Positions 34,909 to 47,700 of a stretch of 64,000 nt of DNA are shown here, piece after piece. Source of the stretch: Diaporthe sp. PMI_573. Its lineage: Eukaryota > Ascomycota > Sordariomycetes > Diaporthales > Diaporthaceae. The notes under the pieces are model-generated. The model had not been told where the DNA came from. It ran no database searches and saw only the letters and a program-made list of their open reading frames with translations. The number at the start of each line of letters is the position of its first letter. Position 1 is the first letter of the stretch. The translations under genes were made by a program, and so were the position numbers. Where the stretch lies: contig JAJTUP010000018.1 in assembly GCA_021399435.1 (NCBI GenBank), positions 1-64,000 on the forward strand. Direction: 5' to 3'.

Positions 34909-35848
34909 ATGTCTAGATACAACCTTCGGCGTTCGCAGGCCACAAGAATCATACCACTTTCTCGTTGCCCCGGACCGAAGCTGCACGCTTTCAAACACCA
35001 GCATGCCGAGATAGAGTGGGGAAGGAAGTAGATGGCGACCGAACGGGGATGCCGGAAACCGATGGCTACGTGTTTGAGGTGAAGATCCAATCCCGGGTGT
35101 ATGCTTTGAAAGTTGTGAGCCAGCCTCAGTTCCGTAACATCCGCTTCTATGACTGACCTCTGTATCTTAGTTCAAGTTTTTCCATCCTCACAGCACAAAG
35201 TACTACTGGGGAGTCTACCTTGGGAATTCCATGCCCTTAAAAAGGGTTATTTATTATACAGATCCATTTTTTGCAGAGTGTCGGGCTTATAGCCGTATTA
35301 AAGAAGCTAATAAGAGGCTGGGAATCAAGGACTAATCGGCGGTAAAATGCCATAGATACATCTATTTTGGAGACAAAGACATGAGGATGCTAGAGCACAT
35401 AGGGCTCGACCTCAGGACGGAAGTCCTAGATGCCAAGCTCCGGCAAGCACTGGACAGAGGGGGTCGAGTCCAAGCAATCATGAAGGATCTAGCGCCTTCG
35501 CCCACATCTATCAACTCGAGGAACGTCTGGGTAGCGCTGTCGAGGGTGAGGAAGCTCAACGAGTTGCAGATATATAACAGGGATATTAGGGCGGATAATT
35601 TTATTGGCGGAAAGGTTGTCGATTTCGGCTCGTCATGGACGGAACCCCACATTATCCTTGATGCCCTGGAACCCGATGATGCCGAAGACTCGAGGCTGGA
35701 GGATCTGGTGATGTTTGATGACATGATTGAGGAGGAGAAGATCAAGACCAGACCAAAACTGCAAGCATTGCATAATGTGGATGTGGAGCACCAAAAAGAG
35801 TTGAAGCTTAGAAAGAAGTCGAAGTGTAGGCAGACGGTGAAGGGATAG
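34909..35848 (+). pseudogene. FTA2-like (Sim4-complex / kinase-like) protein, broken
   Basis: From ATG at 34909 (MSRYNLRRSQATRIIPLSRC) the reading gives GPKLHAFKHQHAEIEWGRK, a frameshift near 35030, then GYVFEVKIQSRVYALKV. It crosses a clean intron 35115-35170 (GTGAGC..TAG, 56 nt) into FKFFHPHSTKYYWGVYLGN and DPFFAECRAYSRIKEANK. A TAA at 35333-35335 is followed by IYNRDIRADNFIGGKVVDFG, the kinase-like HRD/DFG-type end. The final ORF runs from 35381 to TAG 35846-35848. This is the layout of the fungal FTA2 family, named for a kinetochore Sim4-complex subunit, though most members are uncharacterised kinase-like proteins. A TATA-like ACATATAAAT lies 75 bp upstream. Confidence 0.65.
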
Positions 35849-36083
35849 ATCTCCACGGATAAGTGGAATAATACTTTTGATGATAATTAAATCTGATCCG
35901 TTTACTATTGTATGAAGGGACCGCCTACGGCTTTAAAAGAGCACGTATACAGATTGCGCTGAGCTTAAGCGATGTTGTTGGCCTCGAATAGGGTGTAGGA
36001 CTTGATGGTAATATCCTCTAGGACCACATGCCATAATATACAGTAGGGCCTGCAAACGGCACGTTGTAAAGACGACACCTATA

Positions 36084-37935
36084 ACGTCCCCGGCCCGGCT
36101 TCCGCCCCCCCCCTGCTTCCGCCCCCCCCCCACATCCGCGTTCACGCGTGTACGCGTCTGCCCCCACCCTATATAAACTCAACCATATCTTTCCGAGAGA
36201 ATTTTTTCTAGTCACCAAACTTCTTCCAAGCATCAACCTAGTCATCATAAAGCCCTATGGGGAAGCCGAGATCCATAACGCCCTTGTTGCGTGCAGAGAT
36301 AGAATGCCCGTCAAGCAGGCTTGCAGGACCTAGTATATCCCCCGTTCTATACTTTGCAATTGCCTCGCTGGCGCGTAAAGCCAGCGCGTTTCTCATAAAC
36401 CTTAGAGGCCTCTTTCTAATGATTAGGAGGATTAATTAGCCCTATTCCTTATCAACCAAAGCAGCTTGGGCCATGCATTAACTCGCTGGGAAACGAGGGC
36501 TCTAGTAGCCTAAATGGCCTTGTTGGGGAAGGAGGTTGCTCTTCTCGAAAGAAAGTAGCTAAGGGCCTTCCTCCTTTATTACTCTATCCTCCAAAGCCGT
36601 AAGTACTAGTATGTTGAGGCTAAACGGCTAAGGGTAGCTACTAAAAAGAACGTTAGGTCGTGGTTTGACTTTATGTAGTTACCTATCGTGAAGGTAATTA
36701 AGCCGGCTAACCAATAGAATGCTGATAAGGGCGGGCTGATGGAGGGCAAGTCTGAGAAGGCGCTCACGATTAGCTATTTAGAAGGAAGCCAGCTTCTTTA
36801 GAAGGACTTTAATTTGAGAGTATAGACCTCCTTCCTTGAGTATATCTCTGCTACGGGCAAGTTCCTCGTCCCACTCGTTATTTTTAAGGGACTCAGTATT
36901 TAGCAGTAGTAGTTTCCTATCGCCCTTAAAGATTATGAGGGCTGGCAGTTCACAGCGACAAAGAAGGGGTGGATAGAGGAACCTATCGCTATCCACTGGC
37001 TTTGGAAGATCTTCCTTCCTCAAACAGTACTAGAGGACCCATTAGAATAGCGCCTTCTCGTAATCAATGGGCACTATACATATACAACGGTCGAGTTTAT
37101 GTAGGAATGCTTCTTAAATAAGGTATATATCGTTTTTTTGCCTGCCTATACTTTGCATATACTATAACTGCTTGATATAGCGATCTTTAGCCCTCTAAAG
37201 CTCGCATTTAAAAAGCATCTCGATCACCAGGGAGGGCACAATTTGTCAACAGTTATGGCAAAGAAATGGTTTCTTTATTGCTATTATAAGGCTCAAATTA
37301 ACACTTTAACGGAAGCAAATATACATTCTGGCTGGCAGGCAACTAGTCTCTGGCCAGTATCTAAGCATAGGGTACTCAGAAGCCACTTTATCACCGATAA
37401 TCGCGAGAAGGAAGCAAGATTGTTGGAATCTAGCAGTACTAATAGCTCTAGCAGCCATTTCTACACTAATAAGTATTTTTATCAGCCTCAAGGGACTATT
37501 TTTGCGACCCCTAAGCAATCTCAAGACCTAAGGGGTATAGTGGCTCGGTATGCCCGTCAGAAGAATCTCAGCCCTACATCACGACTCCTCTTTAGGAAAA
37601 TCTTCAAAAATTGGGACCAGATAGACGTCAATCTAACAATATCCTCACAAAAAGCCCGAGAGTTAGAAGCCCAGATTAAAGCCAGTAGGGTAGTCCGAAG
37701 AAAAAAGGTTTAACTTGACCCGAATAAACTTTTCGCCGATATCGAGGCCATTCGGAGGACTCAGATTAAAGCAGGGGTGGTATCAAAAGAAAGCGACGCT
37801 TCAGAAGAGTCGGAAACACCATCGGAAGCGAGGTTAACTATCGTGGTAGCGGCATCGTCGGCAACGAGGCGAAGGGGGCGGTCGTGAGGGAAGGGGGCGG
37901 AATCAGGGGGGGGGCGGAAGCCGGGCCGGGGACGT
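36084..37935 (+). mobile_element. Complete pogo/Fot1-type DNA transposon (1852 bp)
   Basis: Terminal inverted repeats begin ACGTCCCCGGCCCGGCTTCC and run over 30 bp with C/G-rich continuation. TA is duplicated at 36082-36083 and 37936-37937. The transposase reads EAEIHNALVACRDRMPVKQA (Psq-type HTH) from about 36250, then CENP-B HTH, a DDE domain with ATGKFLVPLVIFKG, INGHYTYTTVEFM and the AIFSPLKLAFKKHLDHQGG block, and a C-terminal open segment of 156 codons (37243-37713). Some 15 TAG/TAA codons interrupt it, with C-to-T bias. Size and TA target fit Fot1 elements. Non-autonomous now. Confidence 0.9.
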
Positions 37936-37937
37936 TA

Positions 37938-38407
37938 GGTAGCAATCAATGTAGAGGGCAGGGAACCTGCACAGCCGTTTTCACTATATACGTCTTAGTG
38001 AATTCCAATGTAAATTGCAGAACAATGACAAGATTCCCAGTTGGATCCTCTGGGTTGCGGACCAGTAGGATCTCGATGTGTCGGAATTGTAGCGCAAGGA
38101 TTGAGGCCGGTCGGGAACCAGGGGGGGCAAGCATTCAAGCCCACCGAGGCGATCTAAGAGGATACGAAATCTACGAGAACGCCGAGTAAGGAATCCCTGA
38201 AATAACAACTTCCAGAAAATGGCCAGCACAGACATAGACGGGGCCGTGGTGTCCGACATAGTAAGTTTAGATGAATCCACCGCATGCCTACAGAAGATGC
38301 AGAAACATCCAGCAAATCCACGATTATATTCTGAGAAAAGAACATACTGACGACGTGATAAAGTTCCAGTATCATGGTGAGCACTATGTATTCTCTCACA
38401 TCTTTAT
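37938..38407. other. No supported gene
   Basis: A frame MASTDIDGAVVSDIVSLDES from 38220 may be the first exon of the following relic, but the join is not demonstrable. Confidence 0.3.
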
Positions 38408-38748
38408 TTGCAGTGGCCGTGGAAAGTCCTCTTCAGCATCAGGAGGCAGAACAACAACCGGCTCGGGCGTGGCGCCCTCATATGGGGCGGGCGTTACTAT
38501 GCTTACCGCACAGGCTCCCGCTCACCGGACGGCATCGTCCCTTTTGTGTTGGTGGGCAGTCTTGCAGCCTACGCCATCTGGCCAGGCACGTGGTACCACG
38601 CACCGTATATGTAAGTTACCCCTACGGTCACCCGTGGTATTACCGCAACCAGTCCTCAAACCATTATGAGAGCAAGCCGATAACCTGCGGCTGCGATCCC
38701 TATCGGGTTTGCGGCTACGATGGTAACACCAACCGGACCTACATTTGA
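38408..38748 (+). pseudogene. Small fungal membrane protein relic (DUF7732-like)
   Basis: Three overlapping frames together resemble a family of small fungal proteins with a Gly/Ser-rich stretch (GGRTTTGSGVAPSYGAG), then AYRTGSRSPDGIVPFVLVG, one hydrophobic segment, PGTWYHAPYM, then SYPYGHPWYYRNQS and a Cys-rich end CGCDPYRVCGYDGN. The reading frame has to change near 38490 and again near 38610, so indels have broken it. A TTTGCAG acceptor just before 38411 suggests an upstream exon. The DUF number is from memory. Confidence 0.45.
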
Positions 38749-39283
38749 CGGGGTTCATCTTGCGGCCCTTAGCTTTTGTACGGACGCGACTTATCCTATA
38801 ACAGTCCGGCAGATCGTGAAACAGATTAGCCTGCCAGATGCTAAACTTAATGCCGATGTGGCGCTCCCAAGCGTCCCAAAGAAGGGGAGTACACATCGAC
38901 CACCCTTCGTTATGCGCATCTCTATAGAAGGCTTGGTAGATGTTGCCTGGTACTGGGTCTATGACACCATTGAAGAAATCATGCTTGTCGTGTAATGTGT
39001 TGATCTCAGATGTGGTTGGTTCAGGTGGTATAGTGGGGTGGGCTATATTTAGAAGTTGTTCGGGCTGGGCCGTTGAGACGTCCAGGACTTTTGACTGTTG
39101 ACGTTGCTGGTCGTCGACGCCTGGATGAGCGGTCGGACTAGAAAGTTGCCCGTGAGGAACGTGACCAGACCCAGGAACTTCTGGGCTTGAACTCAATTCA
39201 GCCGAACTGAAACCACCAGTGTTCGATATGCTGAATGCATTCTTTGCTTGACTAGCGGTAGGTTGATGCTGAAGAGGTACCAT
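38522..39283 (-). CDS. Hypothetical protein ORF (253 aa)
   Basis: Open from ATG at 39283. The N-terminal about 90 residues are Ser/Pro/Gln-rich and low complexity; residues about 100-160 include FFNGVIDPVPGNIYQAFYRD and WSMCTPLLWDAWERHIGI, which look like folded protein. The last 80 codons overlap the relic on the other strand and are Arg-rich, probably not native. No family recognised. Confidence 0.35.
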   Translation of the reverse strand: MVPLQHQPTASQAKNAFSISNTGGFSSAELSSSPEVPGSGHVPHGQLSSPTAHPGVDDQQRQQSKVLDVSTAQPEQLLNIAHPTIPPEPTTSEINTLHDKHDFFNGVIDPVPGNIYQAFYRDAHNEGWSMCTPLLWDAWERHIGIKFSIWQANLFHDLPDCYRISRVRTKAKGRKMNPVKCRSGWCYHRSRKPDRDRSRRLSACSHNGLRTGCGNTTGDRRGNLHIRCVVPRAWPDGVGCKTAHQHKRDDAVR

Positions 39284-40382
39284 GTTGGATGACGCAGAAG
39301 TAAGATGAAGAAAATCTTTCGGAACTGGGGCTATAAGGCAGACCCGAGAAATTGCAGTCCGAGGACTCTAGAGCGGGCGGAGGAAGTGAAATGAAACGGC
39401 TGTCGTTCTATGGGTGGTGGCCTATAAGATGGTTTTCTTTGCGCTGCGAAGAAAGCAAGTAATACAATGAAGGACAGGAGTGCCAGGACGGAACTGAGGC
39501 AACCATTAAAAAATGACGGGCCAGTCCTTTTATATTGCTGAGACTGATTGGGACATCCAGGCGGGTCTGTATAATGGAGACTAGTACGTGGCTAAAAAAA
39601 GATTAGGAAGACATTTCTTATAGATAGTTTAGTGTTACGCTCATCTTATACAGTGCCCAAGTATCCTCTATATCTACCTTTCGGAGCGATGCCCGTGTTT
39701 CAGTACCCCAGCAGAATGCGCTCTACTTGCCGGGCCTGGCGTAGGGAATGTAAGAGTCATCTGAACACTAACTGCAGCAGGCCGGGGGCTGTCCCAAGCT
39801 GACAATTCCGCTGGAAAAAGACGTATGACTCATTCTCAGGCCGTACCTAAGGTAGCCACCGTCACAATGTGGCGAATTATGTGCATAGTGGGATTTACCG
39901 GCGCAGGATGCCTTGCAGAGTGACGAAAGGCGCCAAGGGATAGAAGAGTCCCGGAGCCAGCTGGCCGCCCGCATTTCCAACAACGGTATTGAGAAAGAGA
40001 TTCGTCAGTTTGTACAGTATACTTCCAAAGGTTTCAATTTCAAATTTCCTTGTCCCGCTCAACCGGACCTACGTTACGGAACAAATTCAGGGGTGCTACA
40101 AAGGAGCTTCTCGTTTGGAGGTGCGCAGTATAACTTCAGGTCGAAGACCAAGCCCAGTTGCTATGGGCAACAACCCTTAGCAACGTCGTATTATCTGAGC
40201 GACTCCCCGAATTGCCTCCCGAGACACCTTCCTTGGCAACTCCTTTTCCAATGCTGACATCCAGAGTCTCTTAAAGGCGAGATTCAAAGACATCAGAACA
40301 AAGCGCGGGGTCTTACAAGACCCCTCTCGTCCGTCTCAATCAGCATGACAATCACTGCAGGGCTTGCCAGCTGCTCAATCAC
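39284..40382. other. No supported gene
   Basis: A plus ORF of 114 aa (39913-40257) and frames on both strands show no domain. Confidence 0.35.
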
Positions 40383-43216
40383 CAGTGTGGCTAACAATCA
40401 AGCTCGAACTTGACAATTCTCAATCAAGTTCGACTTCTCGTCAAGTTAAGTTCTCAAGTCAAGTTAAAGAGTTGTCGTCAATCAATTAAGTTAAAGGAGT
40501 GTCAAGTTGTCAAGTACTTGATGCCAATAATTACTTATATAGGGAGTCTAGGAGAGGATACCCTAGATATCGCTAATTAGCCAATTACATCGCTTAGAAC
40601 TAATTATCTAAGCTGCGCAAACTCTAAACCCACCAAAATCAACGTAAATTGCACTATACAAAACGTAAACAGCTTAGCGCAATGGCCCTATAAGGCGTGT
40701 CCCCCTGGCAAAATAAAATCCTACTCTTTCTCCATCAAATGTCTATCAACAACCCGTCAAATCAACGCGTTATTATATCGCTACACACATTCTAGGGCCC
40801 AAATCGGCCATCAAGTACTCAAAGCTTATCTACAATTTCTTCTTCAAGGCAATCTACTAACCTAAACAAGCTGCTATTGTCAACCGAGCAAACATCAAAT
40901 ATAGAGCAACCTCTCCATCAATCTACCTACCCTCCACACTCTCTCTCGTTCCCAATTAACTAGGGCATACTTCGGCGGCACAATGGCACAATTCTTAAGG
41001 GTATACAATATCGCATACGGGACAAAAGGAGCGTAGGCAGACAAGTCAAGATCTCATAGATCTATTTATATAGAGCCAAGCTAGAGCATAATAATGACAA
41101 GTACTTCCTCTACGCCAATTACCATACCAAGAAGCAGTATATCAGTCAGCTATTTGCAGCAGAATCAACGACTACTGCAATCCAGCATCTTATAGAGTTC
41201 TACAATATCAAAAGGCCTTCAAATTCAACCATCAATGACAACAATATTAACACCAACAACGCTACAAAAGTTTTCCAGCTTGTCATGCCATTTAATGAGG
41301 ATAAATATAAGCAAAAGCTTATTGACTGGGCCATCAAGCTACGCCTCAGCTACCAAGAAGTCACAGACAAGGCAACCACTAATTTACTTACATACGGCAA
41401 GCCTTCGCTTGCACGCCTATTGCCAACGCATCACTCAGCGCTCTCACAGTAGGTAAAGGATTCAATGGCAGCACGCTTGCCATTTATCATCAAATTGATG
41501 CAGTCTGCACTTAGCAACATCAATCTCTCAATTAATGGATGGCAAGCTTACAATCACAGAGAATACATCGCTATTTGCGCACACTTTATCGACAGCAAAG
41601 GTCATCCTCAAACATTCCTCCTCGGCTTCCCACAACATTATGGCGGTCATACCGGCAACAACCTCGCAGCTCTAGTAAAGCCAATAATTCTACAATACAG
41701 CATTAGCGAGAAGCTCGGCTCCTTCGTTATGGATAACGCTGGTGATAACGACAAATGCCTCAAAGCATTACAGCATTCCTTCTCCTCAATCAATCTAGAA
41801 ACAGACCGTATTCACTATATCGGCCATATTATTAATCTTGTCGTTAAGGCTCTCTTATTTGGCAAAGGCGTCAGCATATAGGAGAAGAATCTTATTAAGG
41901 CTTCAAAGAAGCAGCATATAGCTCTCTGGAGCCTTAAAGGCGTCATTAGCAAGCTGCACAACCTCGTTATCTACATTAATCGCAATAACGCGCGTCGCGA
42001 ACTATTAAAAGCTCACATACATATCACGAAGACAAGCGACGGCAAGTTCTTTATCGGCGTGCTCCTTAATAACGGTGGCATTTAATGAAATGCGACATAT
42101 TACATAATTAAGCGTACTCTTAAGTGTCGCCCTGCCATCAATCTCTACCAGGCACAGTGGAAGCCTCCAGATAAAAACGACAAGCATAAGAATAACTTCC
42201 TCACCGAGGCTAATTGGCACAAGCTTAAGCTCTTCTATAAGCTCCTACAGCCTTTCAAGCAACTCACAAAGCAACTACAAAGCCGTGTAGATAGCGAGAA
42301 CAACGAGGGTAGCCAAGGCTTAGTGTGGCAAATACTCTACGCCATAGACTTCCTGCTTACAAAGCTTGAGAGCATCAAAGAAGAGATTGACGTCATAAAT
42401 ACAGATAACGAGGATGCCCTTCCTCCCTACTACTCTGCCGGCATACTCGCTATATAGTCAAAGATCAACACCTACTACAAGCTTACCGACCAGTCGCCAA
42501 TCTACCGCATGGCCATCGCCCTCCACCCAGCCTACCAATTCAAATACTTTAGAGAGAAGTAGTAAAAGCGAGAGGATTAGATAAAGACAGCAGAAAAGGA
42601 GCTCACTGTATATTACAATTACTTCGCTACAGTTACGGTGGCCACTAAGCACGTCGACCAAGCCGAGACCTCTCCTTCTTCCTTGCCGACAATTAATAAC
42701 AAATTCGATACTTGGGGCCATACAATAGATCAACCACGCCGTGGCAAAAGGAGGAAGGCAGAGACTAAGTAAAAGGTCTAGATAAAGCAGGTACCGTCAA
42801 AGGATGACATAACCGTTAAGAATCCTCTAGCGTAGTGGGTAGACCGACGCCACGTATGGCCTATTCTCAGCAAACTTGCTCTTAACATCTTTAGCATACC
42901 AGCGATAAGCGCAGAGCCAGAGCGTATATTCTCTAACGGGAGTAAGCTTATCACCGACAAGCGTAACAATCTCGGCGATGACATAATTAAAGCTAAGATA
43001 ATATAGAAGAATTGGATTACTTTAAAAATCTTGCACGAGATTTCTACACCAAGAGGTCTATACAAATTACCTGATTAGGCATAGTATATCAAGTACTTAA
43101 CAAGTTGTCAATCGAGGCCGCTAATTAGTCAAGTCAAGCTTTAATCGAGGTGAGATAGGTTCAATCAATCGAGTTTGAGGGCCGAAATTAAACTCGATTG
43201 ATTGTTAGCCACACTG
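40383..43216 (+). mobile_element. hAT transposon with terminal inverted repeats (2834 bp)
   Basis: Both ends carry CAGTGTGGCTAACAATCAA in inverted orientation, with more C/A-rich subterminal repeats (CAAGTTAA, CAATCAAG). Between them a transposase frame reads a BED-like start, then LARLLPTHHSALS, INLSINGWQAYNHREYIAIC, GNNLAALVKPIIL, SFVMDNAGDNDKCLKALQ, IGHIINLVVKALLFG and hAT_C NIFSIPAISAEPERIFSNGS. The longest open part is 41465-41881. More than 15 stops, mostly TAG/TAA, break the frame. No 8-bp target duplication matches at the flanks (TCAATCAC against ACCATTGG), so one flank may have been rearranged. Confidence 0.85.
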
Positions 43217-43272
43217 ACCATTGGCTTTGGGAAGCTTGGAGGCAGGTACGGCGCAAGGCCACGAGTCATGTG

Positions 43273-44737
43273 TTATGTTTGGACTAATAGTCTAGACCAC
43301 AGTTTGCACTGTAGTCTAGCAGGGTCAACCTCCGTCCCCAGGTCCCTGTCCTCCAGAAACCTCCTCCCCAGCAATTGGTCAGGCAAGTAATCCTGCTTAA
43401 CCCTGCCGCCCTTATAGTTCGGATTGTACTTATACTCCTTCCCGTACCCCATCTCCTTCATCAGCCTCGTTGGCGCGTTCCTTAGATGTATAGGGATCGG
43501 CAGCCCGGCCACACCCAGCTCGCACAGCACGGCATAGGCATTATTGAGCCCGCGGTACGCGCGTATGCTCTTGGGCGCGAGGCACAGAGCAGTTGTATAG
43601 TGGCCCAAGGAGATGCGGGCTTCTGGCATGCCAATCTTCTCAACCGCGGTATAAGTCGCTGTGGCGAGAGACAAGAGCAAGTTATCAGCAAGGCCCACAT
43701 CTTCGGATGCAATAACCACCATGCGTCGGGCGACAAACAAGGGATCTTCGCCTGATTGCAACATACGCGCAAGGTAGTAGAGTGCCGCGTCACTGTCGGA
43801 GCCGCGTACCGCCTTGTGGAAGGCCAATATCGTGTCGTAGTGCTGGTCGCCGGCCCTATCATATACCAGGGTCTTAGTAAGCGCTGCTTTAATGTCTTCC
43901 TTTGTAAGCGGGGAGGACGGGTCGGCAGGCGGTTTGGTCGTGAGTAATATAGCGAGTTCCAGGAGGTTCAGGGCGGTCCAGGCGTCACCGTCTGCGAAGG
44001 CAGAAAGATAGGCGAGAAGTTTGTCGTCAATTAGGGGCGGCAGCTTCGACGGGTCGTCTTAAAACGCGTGCTTCAAGGCCCTCGTCAAGATATCCCAAAC
44101 GTGCTCGTTTGACAGCTTCTGCAGGGTAAAGGTCCGGCAACGGGACAAGAGGGCGGCTTGGATCTTAAAGGATGGGTTCTCGGTGGTGGCCCCGATTAAG
44201 GTGATGGTGCCAGCCTCGACAGGCTTGAGGCAGACGTCCTGCTGGGCCTTGATAAAGCGGTATATCTCGTCGCAAAAAATAATTGTCCTCCTCCCCGTAA
44301 GCGACAGCTCGTTGGCAGCGTCCTGGAACAGTTTCTTACACTCTGCAACACCGCTAGACGTGGCATTTATCTCGATAAAGCAACTCCCGACCATGTTGGC
44401 AACAACGCGGGCTATGGTGGTCTTGCCTGTACCCAACCCCCCCCCCCCCCCACAGGATGATGGTTGGCAACAACTGAGTCTCGATCAGGGCCCGCAAGAC
44501 GCCGTTCGGCCCAACGAGGTCCTGGCCGGCGATATCGTCGAGGGTAGTCGGGCGCACTCGTTCCGCCAAGGGGGCGTTTGGGTTGGACTTGTGTCTCTTG
44601 ACAGGCGGCGCAAGCAGTGATAGAGGCCGAGCCTCGGCCATGGTGGTGTCCTGCGGGGAGCCACCGCGAGTTGTCTGGGCCGAGCATAAACTCCCGTCAG
44701 CCACCGAACCGAGCGCGTCGACAAGCAGACACTGCAC
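43273..44737 (-). pseudogene. MGS1: Mgs1/WRNIP1-family AAA+ ATPase, broken
   Basis: The minus strand covers most of the protein. It reads NAPLAERVRPTTLDDIAGQD, a frameshift in a 14-C run at about 44438-44451 just before Walker A (TGKTTIARVVA), Walker B IIFCDEIYRF, sensor 1 GATTENPSF, arginine finger SRCRTF, TAA near 44059, then DGDAWTALNLLELAILLT and the cluster LYYLARMLQSGEDPLFVARR, EDVGLADNLLL and YAVLCELGV of the C-terminal domain. Mgs1 handles stalled replication forks. The N-terminal UBZ finger is not recognisable. Two disruptions with otherwise good conservation and no RIP load suggest a fairly recent decayed copy. It lies 57 bp from the hAT end. Confidence 0.85.
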
Positions 44738-47700
44738 CCACGTAGCGGCGATAATGCGACAGTACTACCCCGGCAAGGATTTCCTAAGACAGCGAGCGGT
44801 GGGTCCGGACTGGAGGGGCTTTTGAAAGGCTTCAATAGCTGGAGGCGAAGGGCCTGAACATTTAGAAGCTATGACGGACGTAATCGCTAGCAGTCCGTCT
44901 CGCCACTCTGGTCTGTCGGGCTTGTCTAGCTGCTGTTCCCGTGCCGCAGGCGTGCCGACATGCAAGCCCTCGAGGTGACCATGTGTCAGCTTTGGCCGAG
45001 CGCAGATGCCGGGGAAACCGTCGGGGCTGCGTCTCGCACTGACCGTGTTACACCGCTCCGCGTATGTTCGGCCTTTGGGGACCAATGGAGATCACCGTCT
45101 CGACAAGGTTTTGTCAGATCTCGGATTTCGGTCCGCGTAATTACGGCATAGCGTTTGGCAAACTTTGGCTTGGGTCTCGCTCAATGCCAGCCTTGCTTAT
45201 TGTCCTACCCAAGGACCCGGAACCATGGTAACGGATCTTTATACACTATGGAGGTTGCAGGGAAGAAGCACCTCTGGAGGTACCAAAAGAGGCGCTACTA
45301 GCAACAGGACCTGCACAGGCCATCTACATGGAAATCCATACACAACTTCTTTTAACCGAGTGCGCACCCCAAATTAGCCTAGGCCAGAGTAGATACTCCC
45401 CCCACGTACCAAATTTTATCACATAACCTCTGTAAAGTTGCAGTTATTGCCTTCAGGAAGTTCTTAATTAGATATCGCAGCCTACAGGCGTGCCGTTTAA
45501 ATGAAGTGATAGCGTCTCAGCCCGGGTGTGGGAAGGTTGGATCCAGGAATATAACATGTGACCAAATTCCGAGCTGAATGTGAATGGAGGCATGAATGGT
45601 GTGACTAGGTTGACGCTTACTCCATTTCGTCGAGCGCCTCTATCGAGGAGACGCCGGATCCCTACTGATTAAATGGCTGGCACTGCTTGGTTTTCGTGGC
45701 ACTTGCCCACGCAACGGCTTGACCCATCATATCTGTTCAGCAAAAATGCGCCACACGCCATACGCTCGAACGCACAAAGGCCTCAAGACGTCCTGTCTGA
45801 CGATCTCTGACAGTGCTCGTTACGCCATGGCGGAAAGGTAAACGGAGGGCGTAAGGGTAGATGCCGACAAGCGGTCGCTTTGGGAACAAACTTCCTGCAT
45901 GCGGAGCGGCGCTGATCTCAATTCAAGTATCAAGTCAAATACACCAAGGAAGTCAAGTAAGTCAGACCACCCAACGCGTAGGCTATTCCTTAATAGTCAT
46001 GGCGAACATGCCGCCGATGATCATAGCGATAGCTAAGGGAGAGTCGGTCAGTTCCGTTCCTTCTCAGGTTATGTTGGTAGTAGGCTCGAAGAGAATTGGT
46101 AACGAGACACTGAAAGAACTTGCGAAGTATGACACGGCAGGATGGGTCGAGATGATCTGACGCAATTTATTATTTCGACTTATCACGGACCAGATTATTT
46201 ACTGTGGTAAGATCCTCAGTACGTCCTTCGCTCGCCTCATTTGCCGGCTTCCGCGTCCAGCGCCCTGATCAAAATTCGATGGCGAGGGGAGAGTCCAGAC
46301 ACTGCCGGGAACCCGATCGGGTCACCTGCAGTAGGTTCTGGCACACCTCGCAAAGTCTTCATTTCAGAAGTAAATCACTCCCAAAACGAACACATGGCTT
46401 AATGTGGCGCGCTCAGCCCACTTCGTCGGTGTCCAATGCCACGTCACCGGTAGTTAAGTAGCAGCCACAAACGCTCAGACCAACAGATATCTGACAGCTC
46501 TAACAAACAAGGTAGGTAGCTACTGATAAATGCATACGGAGTAGCTGGTCGGACGTCATTTGGGTTTAAGAGAAACTGGCTGTATGTTCCACGTCTTAAA
46601 GGCTTACCTCCCAGGAATATTGTCGCTCTGGTCTCCCTCGTGTTGCGCTCGTAAGGCTGGGGATTATCTCTTATGATATATAACATCTCCCATTACTGGA
46701 GCAAAGCTATACTAGTGCGCTTGTCGCTGATCGCGCTACTTATGGCTAAGCGGCCTTTTTTCGCGGCATTAAATCTTTCCCTGTGTAGTGTAGTATACCG
46801 CAAGTCAGTTCCGTGTAGCTAAGTACTATAGCAAGCTAGAACTTATCACGAGGCAATACCGTCTGGCAAGCCAGGACGGCGGTCAGTGCGGCGCGGGACT
46901 GGTTCCGTGCAATGCCATTGGCGTTGCAAATGAATGGGGCTTGGCGTTTACGGACTCCACATCCACAGAATCAGGCCGCACTCGAGCCCGGGATCGCATG
47001 GAGGGAAGAATGTAGCAGACGTGCATTGGTGGCGCCAGCCTTCTTGCCGCAACTCCATGTTTGGGGACCGACCCGAAGATTCCTAGCTTAATATGCAAAA
47101 AGCTGAATTCGCTCGGAGACCGAGTCCACGAGAGCCGTGCCTGCCTGCTGATGGCACCGAAGACACAAACCCACGTTCATGACTCTACTCTAGTGACCCT
47201 TGTCGGCGTTTCCTCATTATCAGGTTCTTCGTTCCCCTTTTTTCACTCTTCATCATTCCCCCCCCTCCTCCGCCTCCTAGGGGGCTAATGGCGCTATATA
47301 CTTTCAGAGAATATGCATGGGGCCTCAATACGCTAACTTCGACATACACCGTTGCACTAACTAACCCGTGCTCAAGCAACATTAGCGCAATGGTGGCCCA
47401 GCTTGACTGGTAACAAGGGCTCCCTCCCCCTGAGAGCCTTCCTCGGTGGTTGGTGGCTCGCTGGGAGTTCAGCCCTGCGGAATAATCCATCCTTGTCTGG
47501 GGCACGTTCTGCCGCTGGCTTACTTGGGACTGCGCCATTTGGGCGCGGAATTTCGGCATATCACAAAGGTGTTTGGAAAATGCATGTCTCTTGTACTACC
47601 ACACCTGTGCTTTGCCTTCAGTCGTTGAGCAAGACCCCTGCGGTATTTACACGGACCGGAATTCGAGATCTGACGTCAAGGGACCGTCTTGCCGCACTGT

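Noticed and set aside
35362..35856. 164-aa minus-strand ORF
   Set aside because: Ser/Leu-rich antisense shadow of the FTA2-like reading.
40375..43224. 8-bp target duplication for the hAT element
   Set aside because: The flanking octamers TCAATCAC and ACCATTGG do not match, so no duplication is claimed.
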